In this document: positions 50,919 to 59,816 of the stretch, piece after piece
Layout: each line of letters starts with the position of its first letter
Numbering within the stretch: the first letter of the stretch is position 1
DNA from: Phycobacter sedimenti
GTDB lineage: Bacteria > Pseudomonadota > Alphaproteobacteria > Rhodobacterales > Rhodobacteraceae
NCBI RefSeq assembly: GCF_038148855.1
Contig: NZ_JBBVGR010000005.1
Span: 62,001-126,000, forward strand
Reading direction: 5' to 3'
Length of the DNA stretch: 64,000 nt
Program-made: the position numbers and the translations under genes
Notes under the pieces: generated by a model
The model's database searches: none
The model's input: only the letters and a program-made list of their open reading frames with translations
What the model was told of the DNA's origin: nothing

Positions 50919-52112
50919 CTACATCAGTGTCACCGGCAGATTGCGTGGTCCGCGGAACCCGAACCCGTAGAACTGTACAGGCTCGTCTTTTGCCAGTTCC
51001 ATGTTCGGGAACCTGTCAAACAGCATGGGCAGCATGATATTCGCCAGCATCCGGCGGGCGATATGGGTCCCCTGACAGAAATGCGGCCCGTTGCCAAAAG
51101 CCTGATGCGGCTTGCGGGGGCGAAAGATGTTGAAGCTTTCCCCATCGTCTCCGTAGATGTCCTCGTCCCGGCAGGCAGAGGCCTGGATGGTCATCACCGT
51201 ATCGCCCTTGGGGATCACATATCCGCGGATCTCGGTGTCCTCCATAACCATGCGTGAACTCGCCTGGATCGGCGCGACCCAGCGCACCCCCTCCTCAAAG
51301 GCCTCGCCCCACATGTCCTTGGTCTTGGCCTCGGCCAGTTGATCCGGGTTGGTGAAGAGCCCGTAGAGAATGGTCAGAAGCGCATCGCGCGGCTCGTTGA
51401 TGCCGCCGCCGATGGCGATCTTGATGTTGGAAAAGATCTGGCTTTCGGGGATCGGATCCTCCGCATTGACCATCACCGACAGGGCACTGGGGTTGGGATC
51501 CGCCAGATGGCGCGGAATGGCGGCCCGGAACAGCGCGTCCATTTCATCGTTGGCGGCATCGCAATCGGCAAAAAGCGCGTCCGTGAAGGCGAAATTGCCG
51601 GCCCCGTCGATCAGGATCTGGCTCCAGCGCTGCATGTCGTCATCGCTGGCTTCGGGAATGCCCAGAAGGTGCTTGAGGCAATGCGCCGCAAACGGCCCGG
51701 CCAGTGCGGGAAACAGGTCCACCGTCTGTCCGCGCGGCAGGCCCGCGACGAAATCCTCGGCGATCTTCGTGTAAATCCCCTCCCAGCAGCCCTTGATGTT
51801 GCGGCCCGTGAAGGTCGGCGCCATGGCCTCGCGCTCGCGCGCGTGCTCGGCCCCGTCCTTGCGCATCAGGGTATGGGCGCGAAACGCCCGTGTCATCGGG
51901 GTCTTGGGATCATTCGAGCTGAACAGAGCCGGGTTGTCCTTCACGTATTTCGTGTCCTCGGCCTTGGTCAGCAATGTGCGCCCAAGCGAAGATACCCGCA
52001 CCACAGGCGCCTCGCGGCGCAGGCGCTGGTAAATGGGATAAGGATCCAGGGTCAGATCCTGAATGGTGATCTGCTCGTCCTGTGGCGGTTTGCTCACCGT
52101 GGAAACGCTCAT
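50919..52112 (-). CDS. cytochrome P450
   Basis: A 397-residue soluble bacterial P450. The heme-thiolate loop is FGNGPHFCQGTHIARR with Cys346, and the K-helix ExxR is Glu274-Arg277 in EEGVRW. The I-helix oxygen-activation motif, usually A-G-x-D/E-T, reads GGGINEPRD (235-243): the Glu is kept but Pro replaces Thr. The substrate is unknown. No ferredoxin or reductase gene is next to it. It is divergent from a LysR regulator, its probable activator, and upstream of an orphan TRAP receptor, which suggests uptake and oxidation of one carboxylated compound. Confidence 0.93.
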   Translation of the reverse strand: MSVSTVSKPPQDEQITIQDLTLDPYPIYQRLRREAPVVRVSSLGRTLLTKAEDTKYVKDNPALFSSNDPKTPMTRAFRAHTLMRKDGAEHAREREAMAPTFTGRNIKGCWEGIYTKIAEDFVAGLPRGQTVDLFPALAGPFAAHCLKHLLGIPEASDDDMQRWSQILIDGAGNFAFTDALFADCDAANDEMDALFRAAIPRHLADPNPSALSVMVNAEDPIPESQIFSNIKIAIGGGINEPRDALLTILYGLFTNPDQLAEAKTKDMWGEAFEEGVRWVAPIQASSRMVMEDTEIRGYVIPKGDTVMTIQASACRDEDIYGDDGESFNIFRPRKPHQAFGNGPHFCQGTHIARRMLANIMLPMLFDRFPNMELAKDEPVQFYGFGFRGPRNLPVTLM

Positions 52113-52241
52113 CTTCTCCCCCCGTTTTCACCTTGGAGGGAAAGCCTAAAAGGCGAAGTGAAAATGAGGCAATCCGATCAAACTGATTTTCTCAATCGAA
52201 TTATTGCATGCATATCGTTTCATATGGGTTAGACTACATGC
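52113..52241. promoter_or_regulatory. divergent P450/LysR control region
   Basis: 129 AT-rich bp. TGCATGCA occurs at 52206-52213 and ATGCATG at 52238-52244, which fits two related LysR half-sites about 32 bp apart, typical of recognition and activation sites. The assignment is tentative. Confidence 0.4.
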
Positions 52242-53147
52242 ATGAGCGAGACGCCTGACCCATTGAACCTTGATTTTGCCGCCCTGCGGACCCTGCGCCT
52301 CGTACATGGCTACCGATCCTTCTCGCGGGCGGCAGAGACGCTGACCGTCAACCAATCCACGGTCAGCTACACGATCGACCGGCTGCGCCGCGCCTTTGGA
52401 GATCCCCTGTTCGTGCGGCAAGGCGGACGCATGGTCGCGACCGAACGCTGCGAAGAGATCGTCGCCAGCACCAGCCGCATGCTGGACGAAATGCTGCAAC
52501 TGGCCGAGCCGCGCGCCTTTGACCCCGGCCGCGCCGAGGCCGAGGTGATCATTTCCTGCAATTACTATGAACGGGCCACCATCCTGCCCCGGCTGATGCG
52601 CAGGCTGCGGCAGGTTGCGCCAGGGTTGCGGCTGACGGTGCGCACCTCGACGGTGGAAGGCAAACAGCACCTTGACCGCGGCGAGAGCGATCTGGTGATT
52701 GGCCCCGTGCGCATCGAGGGCAGCAGCTATTTCCGCCGGACCCTGCTACGGGAGCACTCGGTCATGGTGATGGCCCGCGGCACGCCCGCCGATCGGATGC
52801 CGGGCACCGAAGCCGCCTTTCTGGCGGCTCCGCAGGTGGTGGTGACCTATGGCGATTCCTGGCGCTCGCGCTTTCTGGTCGAAATTGCAGCGGCAGGCAG
52901 AACGCTGAACCAGGTGATGTCCATTCCAAGCCCGGCTGCCCTGCCAGAACTGCTGGAGGGTACAGATCTGGTGGCGACCCTGCCCAGCCGCCTTGCCGCG
53001 CATTTTGCTGAGCGGGTGCAAACCGCACCCTGCCCGTTTCGCGGAGAATTCGAGATCGACCTGACCTGGACCTCCCGCACCCATCATTCGCCAATGCACA
53101 TCTGGCTACGCGACCAGATCGCCCAGGCCTGCCAAAGGCACGCGTAA
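52242..53147 (+). CDS. LysR family transcriptional regulator
   Basis: A 301-residue LysR protein. The winged helix-turn-helix (about 12-70) reads LRLVHGYRSFSRAAETLTVNQ then STVSYTIDRLRRAFGDPLFVR; the rest is the periplasmic-binding-like effector domain (FDPGRAEAEVIISCNYYERATILPRL, SDLVIGPV). It is divergent from the P450 by 129 bp, the classic arrangement for autoregulation and control of the neighbour. The effector is probably the P450 substrate or product. Confidence 0.93.
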   Translation: MSETPDPLNLDFAALRTLRLVHGYRSFSRAAETLTVNQSTVSYTIDRLRRAFGDPLFVRQGGRMVATERCEEIVASTSRMLDEMLQLAEPRAFDPGRAEAEVIISCNYYERATILPRLMRRLRQVAPGLRLTVRTSTVEGKQHLDRGESDLVIGPVRIEGSSYFRRTLLREHSVMVMARGTPADRMPGTEAAFLAAPQVVVTYGDSWRSRFLVEIAAAGRTLNQVMSIPSPAALPELLEGTDLVATLPSRLAAHFAERVQTAPCPFRGEFEIDLTWTSRTHHSPMHIWLRDQIAQACQRHA

Positions 53148-53195
53148 GGGACAGGCCGGCTTAGGGGGCAGACCTGCCAGAAGCAGGCGCAGGGG

Positions 53196-54185
53196 TCAGC
53201 GCATCCACAGACCGTTTGACTTGATCCGGTTGCGGATCACCTGCTCGCGCCGTGGCAGGTTGTCCTGATCGAACAGCGCACGCACCTTGGCCCCGCGTCC
53301 CTGGTAAACCATGCGCTTGATCGGCTCGTAACCTTTCAGCACCTTCTTGATCCAGTTGGGCGCTGCGACCTCTTCCAGCACCTTGATGACCCGGTCATCT
53401 TCCCGTGCATAAAGCAGTGGAAACAGCCGGTAGTGGCAACTGGTCCTGCCATCAAGATACCCCGGCTCCAAGGCGTCGCGTCCGCCGCCGAACGAGTGGA
53501 TCACAAGCGGCAGGGCGATCTGGTCAAGCCAGGGATCCAGCGCCTGCCCGACCAGCTCCACCGGCAGATCATCCCGGATCGAGGTGGCGTATTCGGCGAA
53601 CCGCACCCCAAAGCGATGCGGACAGGCCCCGTAGAAGAATCCGGCATTGAAATAGAGATAGCGCCGCCAGTGACCCTCCGGCTGACCGGGGTCCTGACTG
53701 CTGGCGAAATCGAGACCGAACCGATCATAAAGCGCGGCCCAGATCTCTGCGGTTCCCGGCCCGTAAAGCGTCGGCTTCGGCCAGGTCCCCTCGCACCTGA
53801 GAGAGGCCGACGGGCGGTCAAAGTCGAAGGGCACCTCTGACAGCTCATCCGTGATCAGCGTATCGCTGTCAAAAAACACGAAGGGCTCCCCCTCGGGCAG
53901 GGCCATCAGGGCCTCGATCTTGTTGCCGTGGGGATAGCTTTCGCCAAAATACCGGCTGTCAAAGGGCAGCACCTCGGCCCCCAGCCGGTCAAGGAGTTCC
54001 AGAACGCCCCGATTGCGGACCTCGGGGTCTTTTTCCCACAAAGGCCCCGCGCGCGGCGTGGCCACGAACAGACGCCCCCGGAAACCCGGCGCGCTGTGCC
54101 GCAACGAGGCTGCAAAAAGCGCGGCCTCATATTGCAGCCTGCCCGCCTGGCCGATGATGACAATGTTGAAGGGCTGCCCTGCCAT
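53196..54185 (-). CDS. glycosyltransferase-like protein with DxD motif
   Basis: A 329-residue protein. FNIVIIGQAGRLQYEAALFAASL opens a GT-A-like fold, LPEGEPFVFFDSDTLI carries a DxD-type metal and nucleotide-sugar site, YFNAGFFYG is a typical acceptor-domain phrase, and the C-terminal part is basic. I cannot name a GT family. ATG 54185 with AAGGGG upstream is preferred; a longer frame to 54305 would overlap the next gene. It follows the sulfotransferase-like gene on the same strand, 61 bp away. Confidence 0.75.
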   Translation of the reverse strand: MAGQPFNIVIIGQAGRLQYEAALFAASLRHSAPGFRGRLFVATPRAGPLWEKDPEVRNRGVLELLDRLGAEVLPFDSRYFGESYPHGNKIEALMALPEGEPFVFFDSDTLITDELSEVPFDFDRPSASLRCEGTWPKPTLYGPGTAEIWAALYDRFGLDFASSQDPGQPEGHWRRYLYFNAGFFYGACPHRFGVRFAEYATSIRDDLPVELVGQALDPWLDQIALPLVIHSFGGGRDALEPGYLDGRTSCHYRLFPLLYAREDDRVIKVLEEVAAPNWIKKVLKGYEPIKRMVYQGRGAKVRALFDQDNLPRREQVIRNRIKSNGLWMR

Positions 54186-54246
54186 CACTGCCCCTTGCGA
54201 TCGGCTGTGGCGTCCAATGTCGGTGTCAAGACAGAAGGCGCCACGA

Positions 54247-55122
54247 TCAAGCCGACAGCACCTTGACGCCTGGGATGGCTGCAATCGCTTCCAGATCCGC
54301 ATCATAGCGGATCGACAGCTCTTCGATCAGCGCTTCGGTCCATCCCGGCAGGTCGACCTCTTCCTCGATCTCATCAGCAATCGCGTATTTGTCAAGAAAT
54401 GCGGCAATGACCCTGTGTTTCTGTGGTTCGGTCAAGTCCTTGTGTTCATGCAGGTAGGCCCGCAGGCGTTTCATGCCCTCGCTGGACATGATTGCAGAGA
54501 GCAGGTCCATCCCCCCGGTCAGCCGCTCCCCCGCTTCGAACCCCAGCAGGGAGCGCAGTATGTCCGCCCAGATCAGCGGCATTTCCTCATAGGCCCAAAC
54601 CGTGATCGGAACGTCGGGAACAGCCGTCCTGAGACGCAGCACCAGATTGGACCATCGCAACGACAGCAGGTCGCACTCGCTCAGGATCTGGGCGGCGCGC
54701 TGCGGCTGCATCCCCCGCAACAGGGCGGGAAGGAAACTGGCCGGATCGCGCAAACCGATCTGGATTTCCAGTTCCTCGTCCTCAAGGAGCTGCCTGAGCG
54801 CCCCGATGCGCATTTCGGCCTCCGGATAAAACCCGTGACTGTCGATCGCATGGCGCGGCGGGCCAAGGAAATGCGGATTGGACAGAACCACACGCTCGGC
54901 CTCTTCCTCATCGAGGATCGCATCCCACAGGACACCGCTGCCTTGCATGGGGGTGCGCCCCTCCACTATGGCATCCACACAATCGCTCAGAAGATAGCGG
55001 TATTTGCCGGGACCAGGCACCACAGTGCCACGCTTGCCGGCCCCATCCCTATTGAGCAACAAGGCCTTGAGCAGACGGTCCCCTTCCGTCTCATGTGCGC
55101 CCGCATGAATGATGACCTGCAT
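54247..55122 (-). CDS. sulfotransferase-like protein with degenerate P-loop, unknown function
   Basis: A 291-residue protein. The first strand and loop (VIIHAGAHETEGDRLLKALL) closely resemble the 5'-phosphosulfate loop HAGAHKTGTTSLQ of PAPS sulfotransferases, but Lys and the GTT are replaced by Glu and EGD, so PAPS binding is doubtful. VPITVWAYEEMPLIWADILRSLLGF matches the later part of that family (RYEDF/W-x-L). The C-terminal half is helical and acidic (EIEEEVDLPGW). It is paired with the DxD glycosyltransferase; together they may act on a surface sugar. Confidence 0.6.
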   Translation of the reverse strand: MQVIIHAGAHETEGDRLLKALLLNRDGAGKRGTVVPGPGKYRYLLSDCVDAIVEGRTPMQGSGVLWDAILDEEEAERVVLSNPHFLGPPRHAIDSHGFYPEAEMRIGALRQLLEDEELEIQIGLRDPASFLPALLRGMQPQRAAQILSECDLLSLRWSNLVLRLRTAVPDVPITVWAYEEMPLIWADILRSLLGFEAGERLTGGMDLLSAIMSSEGMKRLRAYLHEHKDLTEPQKHRVIAAFLDKYAIADEIEEEVDLPGWTEALIEELSIRYDADLEAIAAIPGVKVLSA

Positions 55123-55410
55123 GAATGGGCCTATGCCTTCAGATGATAAGTCTTAGCAAGGCTTACTCTGGCAGCCCGCGCGCGTCAAACACAGCCGCGG
55201 ACAGATCCTTTCCGGGTTTCACGGCTGTAGGCGTCAATTCCTGTCGCATTCTTCTGCATGAGAGCAGGCGAAAACGGCAGCCAAGGCCCTTCCCGGAGCG
55301 CGGACTGAAATTCAGCACGAAAATGGCTGACATACGGATTGCGCTTCCTTCGCCGATCGGTTAAACGCCGTTTCTGTGATGAGCACGTCACCCCCCGCAT
55401 TTTGGAGGAG
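55123..55410. other. spacer upstream of tRNA-Thr
   Basis: About 290 bp without a convincing gene; short frames in it lack ribosome binding sites. Confidence 0.4.
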
Positions 55411-55439
55411 CTGACACGCCAGTGCATCACAGCCTTAAA
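55411..55439 (+). promoter_or_regulatory. promoter of tRNA-Thr
   Basis: CTGACA (55411-55416), a 17-bp spacer, and CTTAAA (55434-55439), 22 bp before the tRNA. Confidence 0.6.
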
Positions 55440-55461
55440 AGCCAAGTGTTTTCAAAGGCAT

Positions 55462-55537
55462 GCCCCTATAGCTCAGCTGGTAGAGCAACTGATTTGTAAT
55501 CAGTAGGTCCGCGGTTCGAGTCCGTGTGGGGGCACCA
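55462..55537 (+). tRNA. tRNA-Thr(TGT)
   Basis: A 76-nt cloverleaf with CCA. The acceptor GCCCCTA pairs with TGGGGGC (one G.U); the anticodon loop TTTGTAA gives TGT; the T-loop is GTTCGAGTC. A decayed integrase follows 65 bp downstream. Confidence 0.96.
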
Positions 55538-55602
55538 TTTCTCCATCTAAGGCATTGCCCTGCATCAGCTTTTGACCTGATCAAAGCGAGGCGTGGAACA
55601 GA

Positions 55603-56060
55603 TTGGAGAACATTTCGCGCAGCTATGTCTTCGTGAAGGAAGGCACCTACTACTTCACCCGCCGTATCCCGGTGGATCTGCGACAGCATTACACTTCGGC
55701 CAGAATCTCCTACTCTCTGCGAACCAGATCCGGTGCCATCGCTCTCTCACGGGCGAAGAGGGCTGCCTGCAAGCTGGACGAATACTGGTTTCACCTTCGC
55801 ATTCAGGATGCGGAACTCCCCGGCAAACACCTTCTTCGGCAGGGGATGACCAGACAGGCTCCTCTCACAGAAGAACACACCTCTGTCACATCCGATGTTC
55901 TGACGCTGTCGGAGGCTGTGGTGACGTATCTGCGTCCTCAAAGGTCAGGGACGCCCTGAGACCTTCCACCGTGCCGCACATCGCTCCTGCGGCTACGCGA
56001 TCGACGTCTGCGGGCACACATCCGCGTTGCACAAGAGCGGTGTCGCAGGAGGGCCAGTTT
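55603..56060 (+). pseudogene. decayed tyrosine recombinase (integrase), N-terminal part
   Basis: The first frame (TTG 55603 to 55959) matches the N-terminus of roseobacter phage-type integrases: SYVFVKEGTYYFTRRIPVDLR and ISYSLRTRSGAIALSRA. It stops after 118 residues, but the +1 frame takes over with LKGQGRPETFHRAAHRSCGYAIDVCG, the expected continuation. An extra C at 55936-55937 explains the shift. After that the homology shrinks to a few residues (LHKSGVAGG), and the catalytic R-H-R-Y domain is gone. It is a remnant of an element that used the adjacent tRNA-Thr as attachment site. Confidence 0.72.
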
Positions 56061-56169
56061 GCGGGCCTGTACGTCTTGTGCCCCCGTCTCCCCGCCCTGC
56101 CCGGCCATCACGCCACTTTATTGCAAATCCGCCCGCATCTGACCGGCGCGACGGAACCGGAGCACACCC

Positions 56170-58368
56170 TCAGGAGTACTTTTTCTGGGATTTCCCCCGG
56201 TACGTGCGGGTTCCGGCCTTGCCAGCCGTCGACCGGCCCCGCGATTTCACGGCCGCTTCGGAGGCTGCCTCCACCGCCGATTGGCGGGCCAGGGGATCGT
56301 CCGAGATGGCCAGATCCACCGCTTCCAGCCGCTTGATCTCGTCGCGCAGGCGGGCGGCCTCTTCGAACTCGAGGTTTTCCGCCGCCTTGCGCATGTCCTC
56401 GCGCAGGCCATTCAGATGCGCCTCAAGGTTGGCGCCATGCATCGGCTTGTCGATATTGGCGGTGACGCGGTTCATGTCCACATCGCCCTGGTAGAGGCCA
56501 GCGAGCACATCCTCGACGTTCTTTTTGACCGTCGCGGGCGTGATCCCGTGTTCCTCGTTATAGGCGATCTGCTTGGCGCGGCGGCGCTCGGTCTCGCCGA
56601 TGGCGCGCTCCATCGATCCGGTGATGCGATCAGCGTACATGATCACGCGGCCCTCAGCGTTGCGCGCGGCGCGGCCGATGGTCTGGACCAGCGAGGTTTC
56701 CGAGCGCAGGAAGCCTTCCTTGTCGGCATCCAGAATGGCCACCAGCCCGCATTCGGGGATGTCGAGACCTTCGCGCAAAAGGTTGATGCCGATCAGCACA
56801 TCGAAGGCCCCGAGGCGCAGATCGCGCAGGATCTCGATCCGCTCCAACGTGTCGATGTCGCTGTGCATGTAGCGCACCTTGATGCCCTGCTCGTGCAGGT
56901 ATTCTGTCAGATCCTCGGCCATGCGTTTGGTCAGCACCGTACAGAGCGTGCGGAAGCCATCGGCAGAAACCTTGCGGATCTCATCCAGCAGATCGTCCAC
57001 CTGCATCTCGACGGGGCGGATTTCAACCTGTGGATCCAACAGGCCTGTTGGCCGGATCACCTGTTCGGCAAAGACCCCGCCCGATTGCTCCAGCTCCCAG
57101 GCCGCCGGGGTGGCCGAAACAAAGACCGATTGCGGGCGCATGGCGTCCCATTCCTCGAACTTCAGCGGACGGTTGTCCATGCACGACGGCAGCCGGAAGC
57201 CATGTTCGGCGAGGGTGAACTTGCGCCGGTGGTCGCCCTTGTACATGGCGCCGATCTGCGGCACCGAGACATGGCTTTCATCGGCAAAGACGATCGCGTT
57301 GTCGGGGATGAATTCAAACAGGGTCGGCGGCGGCTCGCCCGGTGCGCGGCCGGTCAGATAGCGCGAGTAGTTCTCGATCCCGTTGCAGTGGCCCGTCGCC
57401 TCCAGCATTTCGATGTCGAAATTGGTGCGTTGCTCCAGCCGCTGCGCCTCCAGCAACTTGCCCTCGCCCACCAGCTGATCCAGCCGCATCCGCAGCTCTT
57501 TCTTGATCTCGATGACCGCCTGATTGAGCGTCGGCTTGGGCGTCACATAGTGGGAGTTCGCATAGACGCGGATCTGATCGAAGGATCCCGTGCGCTCGCC
57601 GGTCAGCGGGTCGAACTCGGTGATTGCCTCCAGCTCTTCGCCAAAGAACGACAGCTTCCAGGCACGGTCCTCAAGGTGGGCCGGGAAGACTTCCAGAGTG
57701 TCGCCCCGCACTCGGAACGAGCCGCGTTGAAACGCCTGATCGTTGCGTTTGTACTGTTGGGCGACGAGGTCTGCCATGACCTGCCGCTGGTCATACATCT
57801 CCCCGACTTTCAGATCCTGGGTCATCGCCGAATAGGTCTCGACCGAACCGATACCGTAGATGCAGGAGACCGAGGCAACGATGATCACATCGTCGCGTTC
57901 CAGCAGTGCCCGCGTGGCCGAGTGGCGCATGCGGTCGATCTGCTCGTTGATCTGGCTCTCCTTCTCGATATAGGTATCCGAGCGCGGCACATAGGCCTCG
58001 GGCTGGTAGTAGTCGTAGAAGGACACGAAATACTCGACCGAGTTCTCCGGGAAGAAGCCCTTGAATTCGCCGTAAAGCTGCGCCGCCAGCGTCTTGTTCG
58101 GGGCCAGAATGATGGCGGGGCGCTGGGTCTCCTCGATCACCTTGGCCATTGTAAAGGTCTTGCCGGTGCCCGTCGCGCCAAGCAGTACCTGGTTGCGCTC
58201 TCCTTCCCGCACGCCCTGGCTGAGTTCGGCAATGGCCGTGGGCTGATCACCGGCCGGGTCGAACTCGGTGTTCATGACGAAGCGTTTTCCGCCTTCCAGC
58301 TTGGGGCGTTGCTGGGCTGCGCGCTCGGTCATCTTCGGCTCTGTTTTGTCGGAGTGGGCGTAGGGCAT
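56170..58368 (-). CDS. uvrB: excinuclease ABC subunit B
   Basis: A 732-residue damage-recognition helicase of nucleotide excision repair. Walker A is LLGATGTGKTFT; the beta-hairpin region has YDYYQPEAYVPRSDTYIEK; VFADESHVS is the DEAD-like box; helicase motifs IGINLLREGLDIPE and QTIGRAARN; the C-terminal UVR motif (LEFEEAARLRDEIKRLE) contacts UvrC. ATG 58368 with AGGACC upstream is preferred over an in-frame ATG at 58422 that would add a divergent 18-residue tail. Confidence 0.97.
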   Translation of the reverse strand: MPYAHSDKTEPKMTERAAQQRPKLEGGKRFVMNTEFDPAGDQPTAIAELSQGVREGERNQVLLGATGTGKTFTMAKVIEETQRPAIILAPNKTLAAQLYGEFKGFFPENSVEYFVSFYDYYQPEAYVPRSDTYIEKESQINEQIDRMRHSATRALLERDDVIIVASVSCIYGIGSVETYSAMTQDLKVGEMYDQRQVMADLVAQQYKRNDQAFQRGSFRVRGDTLEVFPAHLEDRAWKLSFFGEELEAITEFDPLTGERTGSFDQIRVYANSHYVTPKPTLNQAVIEIKKELRMRLDQLVGEGKLLEAQRLEQRTNFDIEMLEATGHCNGIENYSRYLTGRAPGEPPPTLFEFIPDNAIVFADESHVSVPQIGAMYKGDHRRKFTLAEHGFRLPSCMDNRPLKFEEWDAMRPQSVFVSATPAAWELEQSGGVFAEQVIRPTGLLDPQVEIRPVEMQVDDLLDEIRKVSADGFRTLCTVLTKRMAEDLTEYLHEQGIKVRYMHSDIDTLERIEILRDLRLGAFDVLIGINLLREGLDIPECGLVAILDADKEGFLRSETSLVQTIGRAARNAEGRVIMYADRITGSMERAIGETERRRAKQIAYNEEHGITPATVKKNVEDVLAGLYQGDVDMNRVTANIDKPMHGANLEAHLNGLREDMRKAAENLEFEEAARLRDEIKRLEAVDLAISDDPLARQSAVEAASEAAVKSRGRSTAGKAGTRTYRGKSQKKYS

Positions 58369-58397
58369 CGTGGGTCCTGTCTGGTGCGGCCTCACAC

Positions 58398-58423
58398 TTG
58401 ATCTCTTTTTGTTCCAGATCAAG
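58398..58423. promoter_or_regulatory. dyad and imperfect LexA-like box upstream of uvrB
   Basis: CTTGATCT (58398-58405) and AGATCAAG (58416-58423) are perfect inverted arms. Within it GATC-N7-GTTC (58400-58414) differs from the LexA direct repeat at one base. It may give weak SOS control of uvrB. Confidence 0.35.
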
Positions 58424-58574
58424 GGGGCAAGATCACAAAAGCGTTTCCATCCGGCGCGACAATGAGTGATGGCAGAGCTTTCCTGTTGCCTTGTAGCAAT
58501 TCACCGGCAAATCGATCTTGCCGCAGCGCGCGGATCATCGCATATACACTGTAACGGATAAGTAGGAGACTGAA

Positions 58575-58886
58575 ATGCAAGCGCGTATTTATCGGCCCGC
58601 AAGAAACGCCATGACCTCGGGTATGGCCAAGACCCGCAAGTGGGTTCTGGAATTTGCACAGGCCAGCGCGCGCGAAGTAGATCCCCTGATGGGCTGGACC
58701 TCTTCTGCTGACACTCAAAGCCAGGTCCGTCTGCGTTTCGACAGCAAGGAAGAGGCGCTGGAGTATGCCAAGGATCACGGCATCGAGGCCGAGGTGATCG
58801 AGCCCAAGCAGCGCAAGGCCAATATTCGCCCCGGTGGATATGGTGACAACTTCGCCACCAACCGCCGCGGTCCCTGGACCCACTGA
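58575..58886 (+). CDS. NDUFS4-like complex I accessory protein
   Basis: A 103-residue homologue of the 18-kDa (NDUFS4) subunit of mitochondrial NADH:ubiquinone oxidoreductase, found in Alphaproteobacteria. RIYRPARNAMTSGMAKTRKW, the DPLMGWTSSADTQSQVRLRF core and YGDNFATNRRGPWTH tail are diagnostic. It associates with the peripheral arm of complex I on the cytoplasmic side. GTAGGAG is 8 bp before ATG 58575. The nuo genes are not in this window. Confidence 0.95.
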   Translation: MQARIYRPARNAMTSGMAKTRKWVLEFAQASAREVDPLMGWTSSADTQSQVRLRFDSKEEALEYAKDHGIEAEVIEPKQRKANIRPGGYGDNFATNRRGPWTH

Positions 58887-58894
58887 GCCGCGCA

Positions 58895-59371
58895 ATGATC
58901 GATTTCCAGATTTCTCCGGCCAGCCCCAATGATCGTGAGGCTGAGCTTCTTATTCGGAGGCATCTGGATCAAATGGCGTCCCAGTCCCCCGAAGAAAGCT
59001 GCCATGCGCTGGATGGCAGTGGTCTGGACAATCCTTCGGTCGCGTTCTTTCTGTTGCGCCGCGAGGGAATGGCGCTTGGCATGGGGGCACTCAAACGCCT
59101 CGCAGAAGACGCATTCGAGCTGAAATCCATGCATACCCTGGCCGAAGCGCGCGGCAGCGGCGCCGGCCGTGCAATGCTGGAGTATCTTCTGGACCTGGCG
59201 CGCGGCGAAAACGCGGCCGGGATTTACCTTGAAACCGGATCGACACCGGATTTCCAGCCTGCCCGAAAACTCTACGAGTCTTATGGCTTTACGGAATGCG
59301 GTCCTTTCGGCGACTACGCCGAGGACCCCTGGTCCACCTTTATGCACCTCGATCTGCGCAGCGTGCCTTGA
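58895..59371 (+). CDS. GNAT family N-acetyltransferase
   Basis: A 158-residue acetyl-CoA-dependent transferase: ELKSMHTLAEARGSGAGRAML is the acetyl-CoA loop (motif A, with R-G-x-G-x-G/A), GIYLETGSTPDFQPARKLYESYGF is motif B. It resembles the YjgM/ElaA-like branch. It starts 8 bp after the NDUFS4-like gene with no clear ribosome binding site of its own, so translation is probably coupled. The substrate is unknown. Confidence 0.88.
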   Translation: MIDFQISPASPNDREAELLIRRHLDQMASQSPEESCHALDGSGLDNPSVAFFLLRREGMALGMGALKRLAEDAFELKSMHTLAEARGSGAGRAMLEYLLDLARGENAAGIYLETGSTPDFQPARKLYESYGFTECGPFGDYAEDPWSTFMHLDLRSVP

Positions 59372-59406
59372 CCCCTCTGGTATCGGTGTCGTAACTGGAG
59401 CGCAGC

Positions 59407-59483
59407 GGTCCCTTAGCTCAACTGGATAGAGCAGCTGACTTCTAATCAGCAGGTTGAGGGTTCGAGTCCTTCAGGGATCGCCA
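59407..59483 (+). tRNA. tRNA-Arg(TCT)
   Basis: A 77-nt cloverleaf with CCA. The acceptor GGTCCCT pairs with AGGGATC (one G.U); the anticodon loop CTTCTAA gives TCT; the T-loop is GTTCGAGTC. It decodes the rare AGA codon. Confidence 0.95.
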
Positions 59484-59741
59484 ATCTCCCCCGAATCCAT
59501 GGCCGCAAAGGCTCACGCGCGTGCGCGGCGACATGTCTTGCCAGAGGCGGAACATCACGAAAGAAAAGAGGCGGCCATGGCACCTTGATCAGGGGCCGAA
59601 CGGCTGCGCCGTTGTGCGAGGCACCGGTTGCCGCAACTGGTGGCCTTGTCCCGCCTTGCACCCTGCTGCCGGAACATCCTTACATCGAGCGGCCCGGAAA
59701 AAGGCCGGACCAACAAGGCTAACTGGTCTTTCAAAGGAAAA

Positions 59742-59816
59742 TGGCTGGGGTGGTAGGATTCGAACCTACGATACACGGTACCAAAAACCGCTGCCTTACC
59801 ACTTGGCTACACCCCA
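59742..59816 (-). tRNA. tRNA-Gln(TTG)
   Basis: A 75-nt cloverleaf with CCA on the minus strand. The acceptor TGGGGTG pairs with CACCCCA; the anticodon stem-loop CGGTTTTTGGTACCG gives TTG; the T-loop is GTTCGAATC. Confidence 0.95.

Noticed and set aside
56281..58401. A 706-codon plus-strand frame opposite uvrB, and similar long frames opposite pyc, thiC and the TRAP permeases
   Set aside because: These are complements of GC-rich codons with few stops. The sense-strand proteins carry complete motifs, so the antisense frames are shadows.
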